DNA of 64,000 nt from Conyzicola lurida (GCF_014204935.1 NZ_JACHMJ010000001.1:2046001-2110000); one strand, 5' to 3'. Shown: positions 27,251 to 35,621, counted from the first letter of the stretch. Numbers and translations: made by a program. Notes: a model not told the origin generated them from the sequence alone.

Positions 27251-27520
27251 GTGAAGGTGGAACAGGACCGACGTCCGATCGCCGTCGACATTCGACTCGA
27301 CGCACTCTCCGGTACCGAATGGCGAGTCTGCGACAGGAGGGTAGCGGAAAGCGACCACCTGTCTATACTCGGATTCATAGAGTTGAGGAATGGACACTTC
27401 GAGGTGACCGCGATGAGTTCGCCCGGGGACCGAGTGATTTTCGATTCGATGGGAGAAGCCCGACAATCGTTCGCGTCGCAGGATGCGACGCTTATTCACA
27501 GGGAACAGACTGTGGTCTAG
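27251..27520 (+). CDS. Conserved small hypothetical protein, first of a small-protein cluster
   Basis: An 89-residue soluble protein. GAGGAGG 6 bases before the GTG at 27251 is a strong ribosome site and decides the start. The sequence has GTEWRVCDRRV, then SILGFIELRNGHFEVTAM and a C-terminal FDSMGEARQSF, a pattern I associate with small Microbacteriaceae proteins of unknown role. A TACAAT hexamer at 27178-27183 could be its -10, giving a leader of roughly 60 bases. It precedes the DUF7882-like gene. Confidence 0.65.
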   Translation: MKVEQDRRPIAVDIRLDALSGTEWRVCDRRVAESDHLSILGFIELRNGHFEVTAMSSPGDRVIFDSMGEARQSFASQDATLIHREQTVV

Positions 27521-27543
27521 TCTTCATTTCTATACGCGTACCA

Positions 27544-27589
27544 CCCAGTGCGACGGGGCACTGGGCGACTCTCCCGCCCGAGGGGAGAG
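27544..27589 (+). promoter_or_regulatory. Two-hairpin leader of the DUF7882-like gene, covering its ribosome site
   Basis: CCCAGTGC-GACGGG-GCACTGGG (27544-27565) is a perfect 8-bp hairpin. CTCTCCC-GCCCGAG-GGGAGAG (27569-27589) is a perfect 7-bp hairpin whose 3' arm is the Shine-Dalgarno GGGGAGAG for the ATG at 27598. The ribosome site is therefore sequestered in the predicted fold. Confidence 0.65.
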
Positions 27590-27597
27590 CACGAACA

Positions 27598-27939
27598 ATG
27601 GAAGTGGATATGGGCAAAATACTGTACGGCGAATCAGGCATCGAAGTGGTTTTCGACGACAGGGCGATGGCGCATCTGCAATTGGTCATCGGCGCCAAGC
27701 TGCGTCGTCGTGAGAGCTTCTTCTTCTCCTGGAAAGACGATGCGAGCGTCGGCGACGGGCGCAGCAGTATCTGGCTCGACTCCTCGATCCCGCTCTACTT
27801 CCGCTACTCGGGCAGCAAGCCCGTCACCATCAACCGCGAATGGCTCGACATCCTCACGCTCTCCGCCCACACCGCACAGGGTCTCCAGTTCACCGGCGAA
27901 CCGAACGGCGACACCCCGGCGCCGCGGTCGCAGGTCTGA
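27598..27939 (+). CDS. DUF7882-like small protein, copy 1
   Basis: A 113-residue soluble protein closely similar to the one at 35093-35395. Shared segments are GKILYGESGIEVVFDDRAMA (copy 2: GTLVYGNSNLEIEFDDRVLA), HLQLVIGAKLRRRESFFFSW, GDGRSSIWLDSSIPLYFRY and INREWLDILTLSA. I recognise it as a family common in Microbacteriaceae and sometimes mislabelled as DNA-ligase related; no catalytic motif is visible. The ATG at 27598 has GGGGAGAG 8 bases upstream; an ATG at 27610 (MGKILYG) matches the paralogue N-terminus and is an alternative. Confidence 0.75.
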   Translation: MEVDMGKILYGESGIEVVFDDRAMAHLQLVIGAKLRRRESFFFSWKDDASVGDGRSSIWLDSSIPLYFRYSGSKPVTINREWLDILTLSAHTAQGLQFTGEPNGDTPAPRSQV

Positions 27940-28026
27940 CGCCGCCGCGGGCCTGATCCGCCGCAGCCCTAGCAGGGGTCGCGCACGCGGGCTAGCAGGC
28001 AAACGTACAGGTCGATATTTGGTTCA

Positions 28027-28060
28027 CTGGGGTGTCCCCCGTTCGAGGGATCACACCCAG
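28027..28060 (+). promoter_or_regulatory. Leader hairpin of the 75-residue protein gene
   Basis: CTGGGGTGT and ACACCCAG pair around a smaller CCC/GGG stem with loop GTTCGA, ending 18 bases before the ATG at 28079. A GATATTTGG stretch lies just upstream. A recurring theme with the leaders at 27544 and 34717. Confidence 0.5.
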
Positions 28061-28078
28061 AATTGGACCAGAATCACC

Positions 28079-28306
28079 ATGGTGCTCATCTCTCCGAGCC
28101 GTCGGCCCCACTCCACCTCCCCCGTCAGCATCGCGATGGTCGACGACGACCTGCTCAGCGTGCTCACCCCCAACGAAACCCTCGGTTTCGTGCACCGTGT
28201 CGGGCCGGTCTTCGTCGCCCTCCGCGGTTCCGACCTCGCCCACGCGGTCGAAGTCGGGCAGTCGCTCTCGCGCGAAAGAGCGATCGAACTGGTGCAGAGC
28301 GCCTAG
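28079..28306 (+). CDS. Small conserved hypothetical protein (75 residues)
   Basis: A 75-residue soluble protein: MVLISPSRRPHSTSPVSIAM, then VDDDLLSVLTPNETLGFVHRVG, VFVALRGSDLAHAVEVGQSL and a short helical tail. The pattern of short strands then a helix suggests a compact alpha/beta domain. The frame is open further upstream, but only this part looks like a conserved domain. It lies in the small-protein cluster behind the DUF7882-like gene, with a hairpin in its leader. No function is known; the ribosome site is weak (GGACCAGA). Confidence 0.6.
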   Translation: MVLISPSRRPHSTSPVSIAMVDDDLLSVLTPNETLGFVHRVGPVFVALRGSDLAHAVEVGQSLSRERAIELVQSA

Positions 28307-28360
28307 CCATTCGGGAGTCGTTCGCATCGTGCGCACGGTGTGAACAATAGAGTGGAGGTC

Positions 28361-30064
28361 GTGACCGACTACACGCCTCGCCCTTGGCTGGCCAGCTACG
28401 CCCCCGGAGTCCCCCACGAGATCGAGCTGCCCGAGGGCTCTCTGTACGACCTCGTGAAGCACTCCGTCGACGAATTCGGCGAGAACGTGGCGCTCGAATT
28501 CTTCGGCGCGACCACCACCTACGCCCGACTCGGCGAGCAGATCAACCGCGCGGCCGAGGGCCTCCGCAAGCTCGGCGTGAAGAAGGGCGACCCCGTCGCC
28601 CTCGTGCTTCCCAACGCCCCGCAGCACATCGTGGCGTTCTACGCGGTGCTGCGGCTCGGCGCGATCGTGGTCGAGCACAACCCGCTCTACACGCCGCGCG
28701 AACTCCGCCACCAGTTCGAAGACCACGGCGCCAAGTTCGTCATCGCCTGGAACAAGGTGGTCGAGACGATCCAGGCTTTCCCCGAGGATGTCGCGGTGGA
28801 CACCATCGTCTCCGTGGACATCACCCGCGCCATGCCCCTGCTCACGCGCACGATGCTCCGTCTGCCGATCTCGAAGGCGCGTGAGTCGCGCGCGGCCCTG
28901 ACCACTTCCGTGCGGAACACCGTCCTCTGGAAGGACCTCGTCGCGAACAAGCCGATCGCCGACTCCGTGCCGCGACCCGGCGCCGACGATGTCGCGCTGC
29001 TGCAGTACACGAGCGGCACCACGGGCACCCCGAAGGGCGCCACACTGAGCCACGTGAACCTCACCACGAACGCCGCGCAGTCGCGCGCCTGGGTGCCGAC
29101 GATCCCCCGCGGCACCGCCGTCGTCTACGCGGTGCTCCCGATGTTCCACGCCTACGGGCTCACGCTCTGCCTCACCTTCGCGATGAGCATGGGGTCCCGG
29201 CTCGTGCTGTTCCCGAAGTTCGACCCCGACCTCGTGCTCGCCGTCGCGAAGAAGCGTCCGGCCACGTTCCTGCCCGCGGTCCCCCCGATCTACGAGCGGC
29301 TCGCGAAGGCCGCGAAGGACAAGGGCGTCTCGCTCCAGGGCATCCAGATCGCCATCTCCGGCGCCATGCCGCTCTCCGCGGCCGTCGTCGAGCCGTGGGA
29401 GGCCGAGACCGGCGGGTACCTCGTCGAGGGCTACGGCCTCTCCGAGACGTCGCCCGTGCTGATGGCGAACCCCGTCGGCCCGACGCGTCGCGCCGGCACC
29501 GTCGGACTCCCGCTGCCCAACACCGAGGTGCGTGTCGTCGACCCCGAGAACCCCACGGTCGACCGCGCCCCGGGCGAGTCGGGCGAGCTCATCGTGCGCG
29601 GCCCCCAGGTGTTCAGCGGCTACTGGCGCAAGCCCGAGGAGAGCGCGGCGGTCTTCGTCGAGTCGACCGACGACGGCGCCCACTGGTTCCGCACCGGCGA
29701 CATCGTGCGCATCGACGAGGACGGTTTCGTCAGCATCGTCGACCGCATCAAGGAACTGATCATCACCGGCGGGTTCAACGTCGCACCGAGCGAGGTCGAA
29801 GAGTGCCTCCGCGGGTTCCCGGGCATCGCCGACGCCGCCGTCGTCGGTCTGCCCGACGCCCACTCCGGCGAGGCTGTCGTCGCCGCGGTCGTGCTCGACG
29901 CCGGCGCCACGCTCGACGAGGACGGCGTGCGCGCCCACGTGCGCGCCAACCTCACGCCCTACAAGGTGCCCAAGCGCTTCGTCGTCGTGGAAGAACTGCC
30001 CAAGTCGCTCATCGGCAAGGTGCTGCGACGCCAGGTGCGCGACACGCTGCTCGCCGGAGACTGA
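28361..30064 (+). CDS. Long-chain fatty acid-CoA ligase (AMP-binding)
   Basis: A 567-residue acyl-CoA synthetase that activates fatty acids through an acyl-adenylate. Motifs in order: LLQYTSGTTGTPKGATLSH (ATP-binding P-loop), YGLSETSPV, GEL-IVRGPQVFSGYW, DIVRIDEDGFVSIVDR, KELIITGGFNVAPSEVEE and the C-terminal catalytic lysine region KSLIGKVLRR. The GTG at 28361 gives VTDYTPRPWLASYAPGVP, the usual N-terminus; GGAGG is very close (2 bases), so the GTG at 28340 is an alternative. It is followed after 2 bases by a small membrane protein gene. Confidence 0.9.
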   Translation: MTDYTPRPWLASYAPGVPHEIELPEGSLYDLVKHSVDEFGENVALEFFGATTTYARLGEQINRAAEGLRKLGVKKGDPVALVLPNAPQHIVAFYAVLRLGAIVVEHNPLYTPRELRHQFEDHGAKFVIAWNKVVETIQAFPEDVAVDTIVSVDITRAMPLLTRTMLRLPISKARESRAALTTSVRNTVLWKDLVANKPIADSVPRPGADDVALLQYTSGTTGTPKGATLSHVNLTTNAAQSRAWVPTIPRGTAVVYAVLPMFHAYGLTLCLTFAMSMGSRLVLFPKFDPDLVLAVAKKRPATFLPAVPPIYERLAKAAKDKGVSLQGIQIAISGAMPLSAAVVEPWEAETGGYLVEGYGLSETSPVLMANPVGPTRRAGTVGLPLPNTEVRVVDPENPTVDRAPGESGELIVRGPQVFSGYWRKPEESAAVFVESTDDGAHWFRTGDIVRIDEDGFVSIVDRIKELIITGGFNVAPSEVEECLRGFPGIADAAVVGLPDAHSGEAVVAAVVLDAGATLDEDGVRAHVRANLTPYKVPKRFVVVEELPKSLIGKVLRRQVRDTLLAGD

Positions 30065-30066
30065 CC

Positions 30067-30534
30067 GTGACGCAACCACGCGTGATCGGCCGCACGCCGA
30101 GCGAACGGTCGGCCCGCTACCTGCGCTGGTCGCTCGGGCCGTTCCTCGCGGGGTTCTCGGCCGCCGTGCTGAGCCCGCTGACCTCGGGCGCCGTCGAGAC
30201 CGTGCTGTCGCTCGTCGCCCCGGTGCTGCTCGTACTCGCGCTGCTGCTGGTCGGCATCGCCGTGACCCAGACCACCCGGCGCCCAGAGCTGGTCTGGATC
30301 GTCGTGGGGATCCTGGTCTTCTGGGTGGTCAACAGTTCGCTCTACCTCCACCTCGTCGACCTCGCAAACAACTCGCTCGACGACGTGCCGAGCGAGGAGG
30401 CCATCGCGCTGCTCTCCACCCTGTTCACCGCCGGCGTCGGGGCGCTGGTGGCGGCCGCGCTCATCGTGATCGTGGGCTGGGTGGTGCGCCCCGGCCGCTG
30501 GCTCGCGCTGAACGGGCCGGGCGGCCAGTCGTAG
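30067..30534 (+). CDS. Small four-helix membrane protein
   Basis: A 155-residue protein with four hydrophobic helices: LGPFLAGFSAAVLSPL, VLSLVAPVLLVLALLLVGIA, LVWIVVGILVFWVVNSSLY and LFTAGVGALVAAALIVIVGW. The GTG start lies 2 bases after the acyl-CoA ligase stop, so the two are probably co-transcribed. No family motif is recognised and no charged transport residues stand out. A role with lipid metabolism is only suggested by position. Confidence 0.75.
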   Translation: MTQPRVIGRTPSERSARYLRWSLGPFLAGFSAAVLSPLTSGAVETVLSLVAPVLLVLALLLVGIAVTQTTRRPELVWIVVGILVFWVVNSSLYLHLVDLANNSLDDVPSEEAIALLSTLFTAGVGALVAAALIVIVGWVVRPGRWLALNGPGGQS

Positions 30535-30537
30535 CAG

Positions 30538-31050
30538 TCAGGCGCCAGGGATCGGGAAGACCAGCAGCGTGCTGCTCGCCGTCGCCACGACGCGGTTCTC
30601 GCTGTCGGTGACCACGGCCTCCGCGAAGGCGATCCGCGACCCCGGCTTGACCACGGTGCCGACCACGGTCAGCGGGCCCGTCGTCGCGCTCACCGCGCGC
30701 AGGTAGCTGACCTTGATCTCGAGCGAGGTGTACCCGGTGCCGGCCGGCAGGGTCGATTGCACGGCACACCCGGCGGCCGAGTCGAGTGCGGTGCAGACGA
30801 AACCCCCGTGCACGGCTCCGATCGGGTTGTAGTGCGATTCGTCGGGCTGGCAGGTAAAGGTCGCGCTGCCGCGCTCCACCGACACGAGCGTCATGCTCAT
30901 CAGTGTGACGATGGGCGGCGGCGGAATCTCCCCGTCGATCATCGCCTGCAGATAGTCGAGTCCCGGCATCGTGGTCGCCTTGGTGGCGCCGATCATCGGG
31001 TCGTCCCACTCGATGGTGCGACTACGGACGACGTCGTTCTGTGCGGTCAT
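30538..31050 (-). CDS. PaaI/YdiI-type hotdog thioesterase
   Basis: A 170-residue acyl-CoA thioesterase of the hotdog fold. The family signature is NPIGAVHGGFVCTALDSAAG (about 83-102), which carries the catalytic region in the long helix, followed by TLPAGTGYTSLEIKVSYLRA. The start MTAQNDVVRS at 31050 is preferred over the ATG 5 codons upstream because the shorter form has the usual N-terminus. It is convergent with the acyl-CoA ligase unit, so both ends of fatty acyl-CoA turnover are neighbours. Confidence 0.9.
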   Translation of the reverse strand: MTAQNDVVRSRTIEWDDPMIGATKATTMPGLDYLQAMIDGEIPPPPIVTLMSMTLVSVERGSATFTCQPDESHYNPIGAVHGGFVCTALDSAAGCAVQSTLPAGTGYTSLEIKVSYLRAVSATTGPLTVVGTVVKPGSRIAFAEAVVTDSENRVVATASSTLLVFPIPGA

Positions 31051-31065
31051 GACCCCAGTGTGCAA

Positions 31066-31902
31066 CTACCCCGGAGCGGTGACGAAATCGATGAGTTCTT
31101 CGACTCTTCCGAGCAGCACGGGCTCGAGATCGTTGTAGGAATTCACCTGACCGAGGATGCGCTTCCACGCCCGGGCGATGTCGGCCTGGTCCGCGTGCGG
31201 CCAGCCGAGCGCCTCGCAGATACCGTGCTTCCACTCGGTACCTCGCGGGATCACGGGCCACTCGCGCAGTCCGAGCCTGGCCGGTTTCACCGCCTGCCAG
31301 ATGTCGATGAACGGGTGCCCCACCACGAGCACGTGCGCACCGTGCGGCCCGCGCGCCACGGCGTCGGCGATGCGGCTCTCCTTCGAGTGGGGAACCAGGT
31401 GGTCGACGAGCACCCCGAGCCTGCGGGTCTTTCCCGGGCCGAACTCGGCGACGAGCCCGACGAGGTCGTCGACACCCTCGAGGTACTCGACGACGACGCC
31501 CTCGACGCGCAGGTCGTCGCCCCAGACGCGCTCGACGAGTTCCGCATCGTGGCGGCCCTCGACGTAGATCCTGCTCGGGAGCGCGACGCGGGCCGCGGCA
31601 TCCGCCACTCTGAAGGAGCCGGAGGCGGTCCTGACCGGCCCCGCCATTTTCTTCGCCGGCGGGCCGAGGGTGACACGCTGGCCGTCGACGAGGAATCCGC
31701 CGCCGAGGGGGAAGGCCCGGATCTTGCCGTGGCGGTCTTCCAGCTCGACGCTGCTGCTCTCGATACGCACGATGGCGCCGACGAATCCGGTGGCGGCGTG
31801 TTCGAGCACGAGGTCGCGCTCGGCGGCCACGGTGGGTGCTGCGCTGAGCACGGGGCGTTTGGAGAACCCGGCGAGCGGGTCGCCGGCGTAGCGGTCGTGC
31901 AC
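31066..31902 (-). CDS. DUF3097 domain-containing protein
   Basis: A 278-residue actinobacterial protein of the DUF3097 family. Typical parts are the N-terminal YAGDPLAGFSKRPVLSAAP, RIYVEGRHDAELVERVWGDD and VVEYLEGVDDL (a Toprim-like stretch), GVLVDHLVPHSKESRIA and HVLVVGHPFIDIWQAVKP. The EGRHD...DHLVPGSKE pattern resembles Toprim nucleotidyl-transfer folds, hinting at nucleic acid work, but no activity is known. It begins with GTG 4 bases after the upstream hypothetical gene's stop. Confidence 0.88.
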   Translation of the reverse strand: MHDRYAGDPLAGFSKRPVLSAAPTVAAERDLVLEHAATGFVGAIVRIESSSVELEDRHGKIRAFPLGGGFLVDGQRVTLGPPAKKMAGPVRTASGSFRVADAAARVALPSRIYVEGRHDAELVERVWGDDLRVEGVVVEYLEGVDDLVGLVAEFGPGKTRRLGVLVDHLVPHSKESRIADAVARGPHGAHVLVVGHPFIDIWQAVKPARLGLREWPVIPRGTEWKHGICEALGWPHADQADIARAWKRILGQVNSYNDLEPVLLGRVEELIDFVTAPG

Positions 31903-31906
31903 CGGT

Positions 31907-32200
31907 CTACTCCGCGTCGACGGGAGGCGCGAGGTGCAGGTACTTCTCGTGCACCTGGGCGCTGGTGTGGCCGTCGGTGCCGTCGAGGTGGGTCTGCGGG
32001 GAATCGAACTCGACGACCCAGATGCGGGTCGGGCCGCCCGAGTTGGTGACGCGCTGGATGGCGGCGCCGCCGGTGCCGACGATGATGCCGCTCGGCTCGT
32101 CGGGCCACGGGGAGGGGTCGTCGGCGGAGACCGATTCGACGTACACCTGGGCGCCGATGCCGAAGTCGTGGGTGGAACCGGGGCCTGATGCGGTCGTCAT
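31907..32200 (-). CDS. Conserved hypothetical protein upstream of DUF3097
   Basis: A 97-residue soluble, acidic protein, starting MTTASGPGSTHDFGIGAQVY and containing VGTGGAAIQRVTNSGGPTRI followed by WVVEFDSPQTHLDGTDGHTS. The beta-rich pattern and an early IGAQVYVES strand suggest a small SH3-like barrel. It is co-directional with the DUF3097 gene, 4 bases apart. The ATG at 32200 is chosen over one 6 codons earlier. No function known. Confidence 0.65.
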   Translation of the reverse strand: MTTASGPGSTHDFGIGAQVYVESVSADDPSPWPDEPSGIIVGTGGAAIQRVTNSGGPTRIWVVEFDSPQTHLDGTDGHTSAQVHEKYLHLAPPVDAE

Positions 32201-32224
32201 GACCCCATTGTCGCCCACACCTCG

Positions 32225-32686
32225 CTAGACGCCGGCCTGACGTGCCGTGCGTGCCTGCGTCCGTCGGTCACGGACGGCGGCGGGCCAGGTGATCACGAGC
32301 GCGCCGAGCACGCCGATGCAGGTTCCGAGCGTGTTGGAGGCGAGGTCGCGGGGGTCGGAGACGCGGTCGGGCAGCCAGACGCTCTGGGCGAGTTCGATCC
32401 AGCAGGAGGCGAGCAGACCGACGACGATCGCGGCCCACCAGCGGCGGCGACCGAGCAGGAGGACGACGAAGACCCCCATCGGCATAAAGAGCACGATGTT
32501 CGCGATGAACTCGGCGCGGTCCCAGGTCACCCAGTCGGTCGAGTCGTAGCGCTGGAAGAGGTCGACGAGACGGCCGAGCAGCGAGAACGCCCGCTCGCTG
32601 TTCGCGGAGGGCGTCAGAGTCACCCAGGCGAGCCCTGCGAGGTACACCACCGTCAGCAAGCTGAGGAGGGGGTGGCGGCGGAACAC
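32225..32686 (-). CDS. VanZ family protein
   Basis: A 153-residue membrane protein with four helices: LLSLLTVVYLAGLAWVTLTP, FIANIVLFMPMGVFVVLLLG, WAAIVVGLLASCWIELAQ and TLGTCIGVLGALVITW. The NIVLFMPMGVF and ELAQSVWLPDRVSDPRDL segments are VanZ hallmarks. VanZ relatives confer low-level teicoplanin resistance in some hosts, but most chromosomal copies have unknown roles. It starts with GTG and stands alone. Confidence 0.88.
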   Translation of the reverse strand: MFRRHPLLSLLTVVYLAGLAWVTLTPSANSERAFSLLGRLVDLFQRYDSTDWVTWDRAEFIANIVLFMPMGVFVVLLLGRRRWWAAIVVGLLASCWIELAQSVWLPDRVSDPRDLASNTLGTCIGVLGALVITWPAAVRDRRTQARTARQAGV

Positions 32687-32790
32687 TCGAAGATCTTCTC
32701 AGGTGTGCCTCCGCGCAAAGTGGGAGAACCCCGGGTGCGGCATGTGAGCGAGCCGCTGCTTTTTGCGCGGCCGGACGGCAGGATAGAACC

Positions 32791-33084
32791 ATGACGGAAC
32801 CCGTGATCAACCAGGTTGCCGAGCGCAACAGATTCACCCTCAGTATCGGCGACGAGGTGATCGGCAAGGCGCTCTACACCGACGCCGACGGCCGACGCAC
32901 GTTCGTGCACACCGAGGTCGACCCGGCACACGAGGGTCACGGCTACGCCAGCCTGCTCATCTCGACCGCGGTCGCCGAGACCCGCGACCAGAACCTACGC
33001 ATCGTGGGCCAGTGCCCCATGGTGGCGCACTGGCTCGGCAAGCATCCCGAGTACGACGAGTTCGTCGACCCCGTCGGCAGCTAG
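32791..33084 (+). CDS. Small GNAT-like N-acetyltransferase (YidJ/Gcn5-related)
   Basis: A 97-residue minimal acetyltransferase fold. It has the beta-hairpin NRFTLSIGDEVIGKALYTDA, the strand TFVHTEVDPAHEGHGYASLL that contains the acetyl-CoA pyrophosphate loop EGHGYAS, and LRIVGQCPMVAHWLGKHPEY, the conserved end of this small family. The substrate is unknown. Its TAG stop overlaps the stop of the convergent methyltransferase gene (CTAG at 33081-33084). Confidence 0.88.
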   Translation: MTEPVINQVAERNRFTLSIGDEVIGKALYTDADGRRTFVHTEVDPAHEGHGYASLLISTAVAETRDQNLRIVGQCPMVAHWLGKHPEYDEFVDPVGS

Positions 33085-34595
33085 ATCACCAACAGAAATC
33101 CCTCGACGACCAGGTCGCGCACGCTCGGCAACACCTCGGCGAGCAACTCGGACTCGTCCACCTCGAGCAGCTGGGCGACCGCCGAGCAGATCGCGCCGAT
33201 CGGCAGTTCGCCGTCGCTCGCGCCGACCACGGCGGCGAGTGCGGTGCCGAGCGGGAACGTGCGGCCGAAACCGCCGCCCTGCCGCAGGTCCATCACCGTG
33301 GGGTGTTCGTCGCCCGGCCAGTAGTGGCGTTCCTCCGTCACGTCCCCGGCGACAGCGAACGTCGCCTGCGCGAGCGCCGCGTCGTCGAGGCCCGCGACAC
33401 TGTCGTGTGCGGCCAGCGTCGCCGCGATGTGCACGCCGAGTCCGGCGGCGTTGTGGCCGAGCGGCCCGGTCAGCCGCTCCAGCCGACGAAGGGTGGGCTC
33501 GCCGGCGAGCGGACGACGCAGGGTGACGTAGCCGAAGCCCACCGCGGTGGCCCCGCGTGCCGCGAAGTCGTCGAGCCACGCGGTGTAGAGGCGGTCGAAC
33601 TCTGGCGTGCGCGGCAGGATCCCGCCGTCGCGGATCCAGGTCTCGGCGTAGAGCGCCGCGTCCTGCACCTCGCGCTCCACGATCCAGGCGTCGAGACCGG
33701 TGCCGTCGAGCCACTCGTTCAGACGGTCGAATGCGTCGGCGCCGTCGCGGTACTCCCAGTTGCCGAGCAGCTGGGCGACGCCTCCCGGCACCAGGGCGGC
33801 AGCCGCGCCCGCGATGACCGACGCGACCAGGTCGTCGCCGGCGAGCCCTCCGTCGCGGTACTCGTACTCGGGCACTCCCTCGACGCGGGGCGTGATCACG
33901 AAGGGCGGGTTCGACACGATGTGGTCGACGCGCTCCCCCGCGACCGGCTCGTAGAGGCTGCCCAAACGGAACTCGATCGACGTCACCCCGTTGAGTTCGG
34001 CGTTGAACCGGGCGAGTGCGAGTGCGCGCTCGGAGATGTCGGTGGCGATGACCCGTTTGGCGTGACGGGCGGCATGCAGGGCTTGGATGCCGCAGCCGGT
34101 GCCCAGGTCGAGCACGGTATCCACGCGGGTGCCGAGCATGAGCCCGGCCAGGGTGGTCGACGCCCCGCCGACGCCGAGCACGTGGTTTTCGCCGATGGCG
34201 TGGCCGAGCGCGGCCTCGCCGAGATCGGAGGCGATCCACCAGCTGCCGGGACCGAGAGCGTCGACGAAGGCGTGCGGCCTGAGGTCGACGAGCGGCCGCA
34301 CCGCGTCGCCGTCACGGACGACGAGACCGAGGGCGACGGCCCCGGCGACTCCGAGCGCGGGCAGGGCGTCGTCGAGCTGCCTCGCCCCCACCGGCAGGCC
34401 CAGGATGAAGAGGGTCGCGAGCGTGCCGGCACCCTCCGCCGCGACGAGCGCACGTCTCGCGGGTTCACGCTGGCCTCGGCGAAGGGCTGCCGCGGCATCC
34501 TCGCCCCAGAGGTCGTCGATCGCGATCGTGGTGAAGGGAGCCGCGAAGAGGTCGTCGCGTAGACGGGAGATGAGGTCGGAAGTCACTCGAGTCAT
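33081..34595 (-). CDS. Class I SAM-dependent methyltransferase
   Basis: A 504-residue protein. An N-terminal winged-helix-like domain (1-130) precedes a Rossmann methyltransferase core with motif I VLDLGTGCGIQALHAA (about 162-177), motif II VIATDIS and the catalytic NPPF in DHIVSNPPFVI (about 228-238), which marks enzymes methylating an amide or amino nitrogen (HemK/PrmC/RsmC type). A C-terminal domain of about 200 residues follows. The two-domain extended layout is common in actinobacteria; the target (nucleic acid base or glutamine) is unknown. Confidence 0.88.
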   Translation of the reverse strand: MTRVTSDLISRLRDDLFAAPFTTIAIDDLWGEDAAAALRRGQREPARRALVAAEGAGTLATLFILGLPVGARQLDDALPALGVAGAVALGLVVRDGDAVRPLVDLRPHAFVDALGPGSWWIASDLGEAALGHAIGENHVLGVGGASTTLAGLMLGTRVDTVLDLGTGCGIQALHAARHAKRVIATDISERALALARFNAELNGVTSIEFRLGSLYEPVAGERVDHIVSNPPFVITPRVEGVPEYEYRDGGLAGDDLVASVIAGAAAALVPGGVAQLLGNWEYRDGADAFDRLNEWLDGTGLDAWIVEREVQDAALYAETWIRDGGILPRTPEFDRLYTAWLDDFAARGATAVGFGYVTLRRPLAGEPTLRRLERLTGPLGHNAAGLGVHIAATLAAHDSVAGLDDAALAQATFAVAGDVTEERHYWPGDEHPTVMDLRQGGGFGRTFPLGTALAAVVGASDGELPIGAICSAVAQLLEVDESELLAEVLPSVRDLVVEGFLLVI

Positions 34596-34716
34596 TCAAC
34601 CGCATGCCGCGGGTGGCCGTCGCAGTGCGCGTGCCGCAATTGTGAGCGGCGCCCCATGCCCGGTCAAGCCCCGAGTGCCGCCGTGCACGAGTGCCTACCG
34701 TTGCTGGTGGGCACGC

Positions 34717-34735
34717 TGGGGTTGCCCGAACCCCA
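34717..34735 (+). promoter_or_regulatory. Leader hairpin before a small-protein gene
   Basis: TGGGGTT-GCCCG-AACCCCA is a perfect 7-bp hairpin ending 5 bases before the AGGAGG ribosome site of the gene at 34753. A TACCGT hexamer at 34696-34701 could be the -10. Confidence 0.55.
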
Positions 34736-34752
34736 CCCGCAGGAGGTTCCAC

Positions 34753-35085
34753 ATGCGCCGCGTCTACTATTCGAGCGGATCCGTCCTCACCGCCGACAGC
34801 ATCGCCGCCGCGGTGCTCGAGTACGCCGAAGCGCTCGCCAAAAACGGCCGCGCCGACATCGTCGCGGTGCCGGTGGTGCTCGCCTCGGGCCACGTGGGCA
34901 CCGCCACACTGCTCATCGGGCCGACCAGCCAGCTGGCGAGCGTCACCGAAGAATCGGAACTGCCGTCGCCCGACGACGACCAACTTGTCGCGGACCTCCA
35001 GGATCGGTCACGCCGTCTGGGCAGCCCGAAGCCGGCAGCCCACCAGTACGCCGAGTATCTGACGGCGCACGAGGACTACGAGTAG
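34753..35085 (+). CDS. Small conserved hypothetical protein next to DUF7882-like copy 2
   Basis: A 110-residue soluble protein with MRRVYYSSGSVLTADSIAAA, then VLEYAEALAKNGRADIVAVP, a strand segment VGTATLLIGPTSQL and an acidic tail. AGGAGG at 34741-34746 is a canonical Shine-Dalgarno sequence, 6 bases from the ATG. I recall this type accompanying DUF7882-like genes in Microbacteriaceae. Here it is convergent with copy 2, with only 7 bases between the two stops. No function known. Confidence 0.7.
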   Translation: MRRVYYSSGSVLTADSIAAAVLEYAEALAKNGRADIVAVPVVLASGHVGTATLLIGPTSQLASVTEESELPSPDDDQLVADLQDRSRRLGSPKPAAHQYAEYLTAHEDYE

Positions 35086-35092
35086 CGGGAGG

Positions 35093-35395
35093 TCAGGACG
35101 CGGGCTCTTCGACGATCCGCAGGCCGCCGGGGCTGTTGGCGCTGACGGTGAGGGCTTCGAGCCAGAGCCGGTTGACGGCGGGCGGCTGTGAGGCCGGGTA
35201 CTTGAAGTAGAGGGGGATCGAACGGTGCATCCAGATGCAGCTTCGTCCGTCGCCGACACCGGGCTCGTCTTTCCACGAGAACAGGAAGCCTTCGTCACGA
35301 CGGAGTTTCGCCACGATCACTGCCTGAAGATGTGCGAGCACCCGGTCGTCGAATTCGATTTCCAAATTCGAGTTGCCATATACCAGCGTTCCCAC
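35093..35395 (-). CDS. DUF7882-like small protein, copy 2
   Basis: A 100-residue paralogue of the protein at 27598-27939, with matching blocks LEIEFDDRVLAHLQAVIVAK, LFSWKDEPGVGDGRSCIWMH, SIPLYFKYP and VNRLWLEALTVSANSPGGLR. The tryptophans and the GDGRS loop are the most constant parts. The GTG at 35395 gives the N-terminus VGTLVYG, equal in position to MGKILYG of copy 1; the frame is open far upstream without related sequence. The leader has a CGCAGG-GTT-CCTGCG hairpin. Function unknown. Confidence 0.75.
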   Translation of the reverse strand: MGTLVYGNSNLEIEFDDRVLAHLQAVIVAKLRRDEGFLFSWKDEPGVGDGRSCIWMHRSIPLYFKYPASQPPAVNRLWLEALTVSANSPGGLRIVEEPAS

Positions 35396-35621
35396 GTGGC
35401 CCCCACTTCCTTGCTCTACCTCGTCGTGCAGGCGCGCAGGAACCCTGCGATACCTGACCCGAGCGTATCCCGGAATCCCCGCCAACGCGGATTGAGACCC
35501 CGGGGGTGGTGGCTGCCCAAGACCCCCGGTAGGGTTCTCCGTCGTCTCGAACGCCCCGCGAGCATGTGTACGCTGTCCACGAGATCCGCGCTTTCCGCTC
35601 GACCACCGCACAGGAGCCCCG

